DNA of 64,000 nt from Siminovitchia sp047228825. GTDB taxonomy: Bacteria; Bacillota; Bacilli; Bacillales; Bacillaceae_C. Within the stretch, counting starts at the first letter, position 1. Every line of letters starts with the position of its first letter. The stretch covers positions 25,437 to 89,436 of the forward strand of contig NZ_JBFEGN010000007.1 of NCBI RefSeq assembly GCF_047228825.1. Reading direction: 5' to 3'. Below, piece after piece: positions 58,489 through 64,000 of this stretch. Below the pieces are notes generated by a model. That model was not told where the DNA came from. It searched no databases and was given only the letters and a program-made list of their open reading frames with translations. A program made the position numbers and the translations under genes.

Positions 58489-58902
58489 GATCAGTATAAA
58501 GGAATTTTGGGATATGTTGTCCGCTGGGTGGAACAGGGAATTGGCTGTTCAAAAGTACCCGATATCCATGAAGTCGGATTAATGGAGGATCGGGCGACAC
58601 TGAGAATTTCCAGCCAGCATATTGCCAATTGGCTCTATCACGGCATTTGTACAAAAGAAGAAGTGATGGAAACGATGAAACGGATGGCAAAAATAGTGGA
58701 CAAGCAGAACGCCGGTGACCCTTTATACAGGCCGATGGCGGATAACTTTGATGAATCAACAGCATTTCAAGCGGCTTGTGATCTTGTATTCAAGGGAATA
58801 GACCAGCCCAATGGCTATACTGAACCAATTCTTCACCGTCGCCGTTTGGAATTCAAGCAAAAGGCAGCCATTCAAAAAAATATAAACATCAGTACTGTCT
58901 AA
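58489..58902 (+). pseudogene. glcB: Malate synthase G fragment (C-terminal ~137 codons)
   Basis: The open frame DQYKGILGYVVRWVEQGIGCSKVPDI, shown here in part: GYVVRWVEQGIGCSKVP, LMEDRATLRISSQHIANWL, RQNAGDPLYRPMA-type segment, FQAACDLVFKGIDQPNGYTEP. This is the end of GlcB, normally ~725 aa. About 590 residues are missing and no RBS precedes the first ATG. The original terminator survives downstream. So a deletion removed the glyoxylate-condensing part. Confidence 0.9.
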
Positions 58903-58915
58903 AAAATGAATTACT

Positions 58916-58950
58916 CAGGAATGTTATGTTAACAGCATTCTTGGGTTTTT
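58916..58950 (+). terminator. Terminator of the former glcB
   Basis: CAGGAATG/CATTCTTG (one G-T), followed by GGGTTTTT. Confidence 0.75.
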
Positions 58951-59070
58951 CTATCTAAAAGAATTCTTAATCACTTACGCCGCTTTGTTCTTTTTTAAAT
59001 GTGCTGAGAAATGGCTTTTTGGCAAGTAGGAGAGCATTAAATTATTCTTCCAATCAAAAGGAATCAATTA

Positions 59071-59290
59071 GATATTGGACCAGGCATTACGCATAGAACG
59101 TGCATTATAGAGCTATACGAACAACAAAAAGCACCGCTTGATATTGATAACGGATTTACCATAGCTTAGAAGCTGTGGACTGCTATATGAAAGATTATGA
59201 GAAGGTCAAATCCTTGTCCGCAAAAAGATCAACCCGGAAGATATTGGTCACCTAACAGGCCAGAAAGTCATTGGTCAATTTTAGACATTT
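59071..59290 (+). pseudogene. DUF1670-type remnant
   Basis: Fragments in three frames: DIGPGITHRTCIIELYEQQKAP, in part GPGITHRTCIIELYEQ; then HSLEAVDCYMKDYEKVKSL; then INPEDIGHLTGQKV. These occur in DUF1670 proteins in the same order (helix-turn-helix-like, often next to transposons). At least three breaks. Beyond it, 59291-59421 shows nothing clear. Confidence 0.55.
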
Positions 59291-59421
59291 TACGGCAAAT
59301 AGAGGACAAACGTCCTTACTGTTTGGCATGAGCAACGAAGAGGCGAAAACATTGTCCTGAATGAAAAAGTCCTGACAATACAAAAGGGAGAATTTAACCC
59401 CTAGTTTTTGATGCGGAAATG

Positions 59422-59464
59422 GGGCTGCCCGAAAAGTCGATTTTTCGACTTTTGGACGCCCCTT
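59422..59464. repeat. Long hairpin of insertion-sequence type
   Basis: GGGGC..GAAAAGTCGA and TCGACTTTT..GCCCC around a short T-rich loop. It resembles terminal or transcription-stop hairpins of IS1182/IS4-type elements. No complete element is attached. Confidence 0.5.
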
Positions 59465-59612
59465 TGGAGAGGAAGCGGACGAAATGGCTATACTCCCCGT
59501 ATCAAGCGCAATTTCCATCACCGGCTGCAGCCCTTCCTTGTTAAAAAGGGATAAACAAATATGTTGGTACATTACTTTACAAATACATTATACGTATCCT
59601 ATAAAGGGGCAA

Positions 59613-60824
59613 TCAGTTGCGCGTTTTTATGAAGGAACGAATGGCTTCGTAACAATTTGCAATGGGATGATAATCTGTTTTAGGCGGGGGACTTTTTACA
59701 TTCCCATATTTGAGGTTGGTTCGATACAGTTTTTGATACCACCCGCCATAGTGATGATCGATTAAATAGACAGAAGAATATGCAAAAGTTAAGTCATAAA
59801 CATTCCAATAGAATTCCTCCTCTAGCCTTTCTGCTAAAAGCGCAGATGCACCGATTGTTTCTGCCATGACCCAATAATATTTATCTGTATCCATTAACGC
59901 ACCTTCAGGAGTTAGTGAATAAAATAATCCGCCATATTGAATATCCCGACTTTTACTCCATGCAGACTGAAACAATTGCCTGGCCCTTTGGACCAACCAT
60001 GGTTGTGCGACGTGCCTTTCCAATATCAATAACAGTTTGCTCCATTCGATGGAATGACCCGGAATGAAGCCATATGGCCGAAACTCCCGTTTGCTTTGAC
60101 TGGTTTCAATGTAAGTCCAATCGATATTCCAGTTCACATCATAATGCTCCCAAATAAGTGCACCAGATTGGGATGCAAGCTTAATTGTAACAGATTTTGC
60201 CAATTGATAGGCTCTTTGCAGATATTTGGTATCATTAGTGGACTCAAAGGCAGCTAACATTGCCTCACACAAGTGCATATTGGCATTTTGTCCCCTATAC
60301 GGAGAAACATTGGTCCAGTCTGAACTAATTTGGTCTGCATACAATTCATGTTCTTCCTGCCAAAAATGATTCTCAAGGACATCGAATACGTACTCAATGA
60401 TGGTTCTAGCCCACTTAATACCAGCCTGATAAGCTCTGGAAGCCGCAAGCAGGACAAAAGCATGGCCATATGCATACTTATTGGAATCTGCCAATTTATT
60501 TCCTTTTAATAACCAAAAGTAACCACCGTTTATTTGGTCAAGATGATGATGTTGTAAAAAGCGCAGACCATGTTCTGCAGCTGGAACATAATCCGGAGAA
60601 CCCCCCAGGATAGCACCAATACTGAAATTGTAAATAAATCTGCATGTACTGACCAAATGCTTGGTTTTGTCATCACATATTGTGCCATCATCAAGAAAGC
60701 AACTGTAATATCCCCCATTTTCCAAATCGATGCATGTTGGATAATAAAACTCCAAGATACTGAAAATATGTTCTCTTAACCAGCTTGGATCGCGAAAAAT
60801 AACTGAATTCTTTAGATGATTCAT
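59613..60824 (-). CDS. AGE-family epimerase/isomerase
   Basis: 403 aa; ATG 60824 behind AGGGAGG, with upstream TTGs in frame. An (alpha/alpha)6-barrel enzyme of the N-acylglucosamine 2-epimerase family, including mannose isomerases and cellobiose 2-epimerases. Signatures: ENGGYYSCFLDDGT at the N-terminus, KHLVSTCRFIYNFS (R and His-like first site), and the catalytic RPYGFIPGHSIEWSKLLLIL with His near 255, plus GGLFYSLTPEGALMDTDKYYWVMAE. It isomerises a sugar. The exact sugar is unclear. The RBS abuts the IS605-like right end. Confidence 0.88.
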   Translation of the reverse strand: MNHLKNSVIFRDPSWLREHIFSILEFYYPTCIDLENGGYYSCFLDDGTICDDKTKHLVSTCRFIYNFSIGAILGGSPDYVPAAEHGLRFLQHHHLDQINGGYFWLLKGNKLADSNKYAYGHAFVLLAASRAYQAGIKWARTIIEYVFDVLENHFWQEEHELYADQISSDWTNVSPYRGQNANMHLCEAMLAAFESTNDTKYLQRAYQLAKSVTIKLASQSGALIWEHYDVNWNIDWTYIETSQSKREFRPYGFIPGHSIEWSKLLLILERHVAQPWLVQRARQLFQSAWSKSRDIQYGGLFYSLTPEGALMDTDKYYWVMAETIGASALLAERLEEEFYWNVYDLTFAYSSVYLIDHHYGGWYQKLYRTNLKYGNVKSPPPKTDYHPIANCYEAIRSFIKTRN

Positions 60825-60835
60825 CAACAACCTCC

Positions 60836-61048
60836 CTGAAACCTCTCCCCATTGAAATGGGGAGGTTCCGGGACCCTAAAGGGTCACGGTTCCATTGCGA
60901 CAAATTGCAATGGCGCGTGTGTACTTTGTGCTTTTCCCTTTCCAGATGAGGTTCTGGCTGCGGACTAGAGCTTTTCCACACGACTTTCGCGCACAAATCG
61001 TTCTGTCGAACGAGGGGACTCGCTCGAGGCTTCCCTTGCGGTCGGCTC
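60836..61048 (-). ncRNA. Candidate omega-RNA/right end of an IS200/IS605-family element
   Basis: About 213 bases between the stop of a tnpB-like remnant (61049-61051) and the conserved hairpin CCTCCCCATTTCAATGGGGAGAGG (60841-60864). It holds a second stem, CCATTGC/GCAATGG (60891-60912), and C/G-rich arms. In active IS605-type elements, this 3' region plus adjacent flank is transcribed as the guide RNA of TnpB. Here no intact tnpB is present. Confidence 0.5.
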
Positions 61049-61388
61049 TCACAACTTAACGTACGCATCCGGTGTTTGACCTATACAACACCAATAGGCA
61101 TTTGCACCCACTGTCTCACGACAGGAGATATGCCTATCTTTCGTGGGTTTCATCACGACAAAGGTTATATCTTTCTCACTTAGAATCCAATACTGGAAAT
61201 GTGTTTTTCACCTAAAGAGCGCATTTTTTCTTCAAACGATTGATACATCTCATAGAACGTATTAAATTCATTTAAGCATTTTTGCCGATATGGCGTCCGA
61301 TTTCAAGGCGTTTCTCTAATATATGAACTTGAAAAATCTCCGTTTTGAGGAATAGTTCTACGACATAGCGGGGACCTTTTTTCGCCAT
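61049..61388 (-). pseudogene. tnpB remnant of an IS200/IS605-type element
   Basis: ATG 61388 starts MAKKGPRYVVELFLKTEIFQ, then VHILEKRLEIGRHI, the N-terminal wedge-domain start of TnpB. It ends after 38 codons. Pieces in other frames follow (YQSFEEKMRSLGEKHISS; then GANAYWCCIGQTPDAYVKL and a stop at 61049). Most of the ~400-residue gene including the RuvC centre is gone. Confidence 0.6.
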
Positions 61389-61655
61389 ATTCACCCGGAC
61401 CTCCGAACATACATTCTATATTAATGATACAATATTTAAAAAATAAAAGCAAGGGCCAATTTCTTTATTTAAACCTATGTTTCTGGGATCATCCCGGCAT
61501 TGAAATACCGGGCCTTCTGCCAGTCGTTCGTAAAAAACGCTGCTTACCCTCCAAATGCATCTGCTCTGAAGGCCGCTTGCGAACATTTTCCATGGGCACT
61601 TCGCACGAATCACTTTTCCCACAAAGTATATTGGATTCAAAAACAGACTAAATCA
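61389..61655. other. Stretch between tnpB remnant and SDR gene
   Basis: No gene supported. Open frames on both strands lack RBS and family features. The tnpB upstream region (61389-61430) is A/T-rich and may hold the element's left end. Confidence 0.4.
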
Positions 61656-62570
61656 TTAAGATGACGTCCATTCCCCTCCGTTCACATGAAGTGTTTGACC
61701 AGTAACAAAACGCGAATCGTCCGAAGCAAGATAAACATAAGTAGGGGCAAGCTCAAATGGCTGGCCTTGACGTTCCATTGGATTCTCAACAAGTGTAACC
61801 TGATCAGCGGAGAAACTTGCCGGTATGAGCGGTGTCCATATTCTTCCAGGAGCAACCGCGTTTACCCGGATGCCTTTATCTACAAGGTTGTTAGCCAAGG
61901 CTCGGGTAAAACCAACAATCGCTCCTTTAGTCGCTGTGTAATCGATCAGCTGTTCATTCCCGATATACGTCACAATAGAAGTTGTATTGATGATCGAACT
62001 ACCTGCATGCAGATACGGAAGTGCTGCACGCGTTGTGTAGAAGTGTGAGTAAATATTGACCTTAAAGGTATCATCGAATTGTTCATCGGTAATATCCAGC
62101 AAGCTTAATTGCTGAAACTGGATTCCAACATGGTTACAAAGCACATTGAGCTGCCCGAAAGTTTGAATCGTTTCTTCCACGATATCAACACACTGCTGTT
62201 TCTCTCTCAAGTCACCCGGCAATAATAAACAACGTTGTCCAATCTCTTCAATTCTCCTCTTTGTTCGGTTTGCATCCTCGTGTTCGTCTAAATAAGAAAT
62301 GGCAACATCAGCCCCTTCTTTGGCGAAAGCGATGGCGACTGCTGCACCAATGCCACTGTCACCGCCTGTGATCAGTGCAACCTTTCCTGATAGTTTTCCA
62401 CTTCCCTTATAGTTCGGATTTTCAATAATCGGTCTTGGGACCATCAGCTTTTCTACACCCGGCTGGCGAAGCTGGCGTTGTTCCGGCACAGTAACTGGAA
62501 TGTCTTCATAACGTGTTATTTTCCCGTAATTTGGATACATTGGATAACCTTTTTGATCATCATGTGACAT
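61656..62570 (-). CDS. Short-chain dehydrogenase (YhxC/YhdF-type, general-stress-like)
   Basis: 304 aa; ATG 62570 behind AGGAGG. N-terminal extension of ~55 residues with YPMYPNYGKITRYEDIPVTV as in Bacillus stress-type SDRs (YhdF/YhxC/GspA39). NAD(P)-binding GGDSGIGAAVAIAFAKEGA, catalytic Ser in NTTSIVTYIG, Tyr and Lys in DYTATKGAIVGFTRAL. The usual NNAG is NHVG here. Probably glucose-1-dehydrogenase-like or aldehyde-reducing; substrate unknown. Monocistronic, divergent from a small Tyr-rich protein gene. Confidence 0.88.
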   Translation of the reverse strand: MSHDDQKGYPMYPNYGKITRYEDIPVTVPEQRQLRQPGVEKLMVPRPIIENPNYKGSGKLSGKVALITGGDSGIGAAVAIAFAKEGADVAISYLDEHEDANRTKRRIEEIGQRCLLLPGDLREKQQCVDIVEETIQTFGQLNVLCNHVGIQFQQLSLLDITDEQFDDTFKVNIYSHFYTTRAALPYLHAGSSIINTTSIVTYIGNEQLIDYTATKGAIVGFTRALANNLVDKGIRVNAVAPGRIWTPLIPASFSADQVTLVENPMERQGQPFELAPTYVYLASDDSRFVTGQTLHVNGGEWTSS

Positions 62571-62728
62571 GGGCGATCCTCCTGTAAAAGAACTTCTGAT
62601 TACTTTATGTTACAAGAGCCCATGCAGTGAGAGATCCTCAATATTATTTTTATGGAAGCAATAGGTGCGCTCATTCCTGTTAACATTGAATATGATAAGG
62701 GGAAAGAAATACTTTAAGGAGGTTCAGT

Positions 62729-62902
62729 GTGCAATATTATCAGTACAGTACCGAAGTGAAGCTATTGTTGGTCAATCATTCGGATGAAAAAGTCCAGGTG
62801 TTATACAATGCTAACCCCTATCCTTGGTCAATTCCCGAAATAGGACCCAGACCGCCTTATTATTGTAATCCACGATATGAGCAATATTATCCTGTGATCT
62901 AG
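62729..62902 (+). CDS. Small Tyr/Pro-rich protein (57 aa)
   Basis: GTG 62729 behind AAGGAGG (six bases). Product: MQYYQYSTEVKLLLVNHS, then NANPYPWSIPEIGPRPP and YYCNPRYEQYYPVI. Ten Tyr and eight Pro in 57 residues, no membrane segment. Tyr-rich small proteins are typical of Bacillus spore coats, but I know no exact family. A strong terminator follows, which supports it as a real gene. Confidence 0.6.
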   Translation: MQYYQYSTEVKLLLVNHSDEKVQVLYNANPYPWSIPEIGPRPPYYCNPRYEQYYPVI

Positions 62903-63015
62903 ACTTGCAATCTTGTATTCAGGGGAAAGATGAGCAAATGGTTATACGGAACCGCTCTTGCATCTCAGCCGATTGAAAATCAAGAAACAGGCTGCCATGG
63001 AACAACGGCAAAAGA

Positions 63016-63060
63016 ACTGACGCAAGACCGAATGGACTGGTTCGGCCTTGCGTCAGTTTT
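63016..63060 (+). terminator. Terminator after the Tyr-rich protein gene
   Basis: Arms ACTGACGCAAGACCGAA and TTCGGCCTTGCGTCAGT (one mismatch), 7-8 base loop, followed by TTTTG. Confidence 0.9.
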
Positions 63061-63397
63061 GTATTACCGTCCGTATCCTCCATGGCGGAGAAATTTTTAT
63101 TTGCATAGTGAAAAACATGTCTTTTCACCTATTGAAAAAAAGACAGAAAATAAGTAATTTTGATAGGTATTGTTTTATTTTTTAATACAGTATATAATTC
63201 TAATCGTAAACGCTTACAAATATATTGATATAATAATAAATATACTCTCGGTATTCCAAACGAGTAAATTCCTGAATTCCCAAAAATTTACTGGAAATGG
63301 AGTGTAATCTGATGAGGAGATGGTCATTTTCATAGGGTTTTCAAAAAAAGGCATGCCAAATAAGCTCCAGCTATTTAATTTTTAAAAAGTCAGATAA
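63061..63397. other. Stretch between terminator and transposase
   Basis: No gene supported; A+T-rich. It probably includes the end of the insertion sequence, whose border I cannot place. Confidence 0.4.
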
Positions 63398-64000
63398 CTA
63401 AGCTATTTGTGCAAAAATATGGTCTTTTAGGAACCTTAGTTCATCCTCTTGATGGGTGTACCAAGCATCGATGTGCTGACACATCATGATCCCGAATATT
63501 CGGACGTACCACATCATGGTTGACCGATGGTTTCCAGCTTCTAAATGATAATCAATCTTCTCTCGCTTGTTTGAGCGTTCGACGGAAGTGCGTCGTTTAT
63601 AAATTAATTTCCATTTATCTGTTTCCCTTGATGTTTTCGGGAATAGACGTAGATTATCCTTACTTTTTGTATGATAGGTTCGTCCATATTTGGCAGTAGA
63701 ACAAGGGTTTTCACAAGTGTTTTTGGTTCCGCATGCCAAGGGACAACGCCACTTTTGACGGTTTTGTGTATGGTCATAACCGTTTGGTTTCATCTTTTTT
63801 CCGATCGGACAAATGGGCACACCTTCTGGAGATATTTGTATATCCCCAATCGTTTCTAAGTTTTTCTTGGCCCGTTTGTTTAGATCGATGATTGGTTCCA
63901 CCCGTTTTTGATCGAGCAGTTGATAAATAGCTTCAGCATCATGTGCCGCATCTAGAAGCATTTTATCTACCGCGCCCAAGTTGAATCGTTGCGAAAACTC
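63398..64000 (-). CDS. DDE transposase, C-terminal part (cut by window edge)
   Basis: About 200 codons, still open at base 64000. Contains DKMLLDAAHDAEAIYQLL (second Asp region), VEPIIDLNKRAKKN, a Cys-rich insert KWRCPLACGTKNTCENPC, and KLIYKRRTSVERSNKREKIDYHLE with the catalytic Glu in SVER. The layout fits IS1182/IS4-like transposases of Firmicutes. The intact C-terminus suggests a full copy continues beyond the window. Confidence 0.82.
   Translation of the reverse strand, partial: EFSQRFNLGAVDKMLLDAAHDAEAIYQLLDQKRVEPIIDLNKRAKKNLETIGDIQISPEGVPICPIGKKMKPNGYDHTQNRQKWRCPLACGTKNTCENPCSTAKYGRTYHTKSKDNLRLFPKTSRETDKWKLIYKRRTSVERSNKREKIDYHLEAGNHRSTMMWYVRIFGIMMCQHIDAWYTHQEDELRFLKDHIFAQIA

Noticed and set aside
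59484..59600. Minus-strand coding piece (reads LFNKEGLQPVMEIALDTG)
   Set aside because: It looks coding-like but I could not place it in any family, and it is broken; not listed as a feature.
60691..61068. 125-codon minus-strand frame (begins MRTLSCESRPQGK)
   Set aside because: It spans the IS605-type right end and the AGE gene start. Such frames are commonly predicted in this RNA region, but it has no RBS and no protein family.
62930..63157. 75-codon plus-strand frame after the Tyr-rich gene
   Set aside because: It runs through the terminator hairpin at 63016-63056 and has no RBS.
1..64000. CRISPR array, tRNA or rRNA genes, prophage structural genes
   Set aside because: No regularly spaced direct repeats, no cloverleaf-like clusters and no phage head or tail genes were seen; the M23 peptidase alone does not show a prophage.

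Overview
The window looks like chromosomal DNA of a spore-forming member of the Bacillaceae. The support is a LiaIHFSR envelope-stress locus, an RsbR-type stressosome protein, a GlpP-GlpD pair, a 5-oxoprolinase operon with ycsI and ycsG, QueT behind a preQ1-I riboswitch, GerPC-like spore proteins, strong Shine-Dalgarno sequences and many GTG/TTG starts. Intergenic repeats and an IS200/IS605-type remnant resemble those of thermotolerant Bacillus/Geobacillus relatives, but I cannot fix the genus.

Layout. 0-5.3 kb: end of an ABC importer operon with a HAD phosphatase, then glpP and glpD, the latter behind an antiterminator hairpin. 5.3-7.4 kb: molybdopterin oxidoreductase. 7.6-15.1 kb: a sulfur/acyl-CoA block made of a SAM-I riboswitch, yezD, a wrecked msrA, metQNI, two consecutive class I CoA-transferase-like subunit pairs, a Cys-rich micro-ORF and an OsmC protein. 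15.3-18.1 kb: small protein, M23 peptidase, helical protein and EamA exporter. 18.2-20.4 kb: a cluster of GerP-like spore proteins with sigma-K/sigma-E-like promoters. 20.9-31.3 kb: hydroxyacid dehydrogenase, pxpBCA-ycsG-ycsI, diaminopropionate ammonia-lyase, an RsbR paralogue, an MHS-type transporter and an ornithine-cyclodeaminase-family enzyme. 31.4-37.1 kb: queT, HAD protein, an interspersed repeat, and an aminotransferase-serA operon behind a T-box. 37.3-45 kb: a TPR protein with a degenerate dynamin-like GTPase domain, mgsA, a second FtsH-type protease, and topB with a damaged 3' end. 45.6-50.1 kb: CPBP protease and liaIHFSR. 50.4-58.9 kb: mostly unknown or accessory genes and pseudogenes (VanZ, two GNATs, Uma2 protein, fragment of malate synthase G). 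59-64 kb: mobile-element debris (DUF1670 remnant, tnpB/omega-RNA-like remnant, DDE transposase at the edge) around an AGE-family epimerase and an SDR.

The genes connect as follows. The methionine importer, CoA-transferase pairs and OsmC protein form one same-strand run likely serving uptake and breakdown of a sulfur-containing acid. PxpABC, YcsI, the ammonia-lyase and the cyclodeaminase-like enzyme all return unusual amino acids to glutamate or pyruvate-level metabolism. The GerP-like cluster probably acts in the spore coat. The best candidates for something undescribed are the GerP-like paralogue cluster, the second CoA-transferase-like pair that lacks the catalytic Glu, the TPR/degenerate-GTPase protein, and the orphan IS605 right end with an omega-RNA-like segment next to a ribosome binding site.
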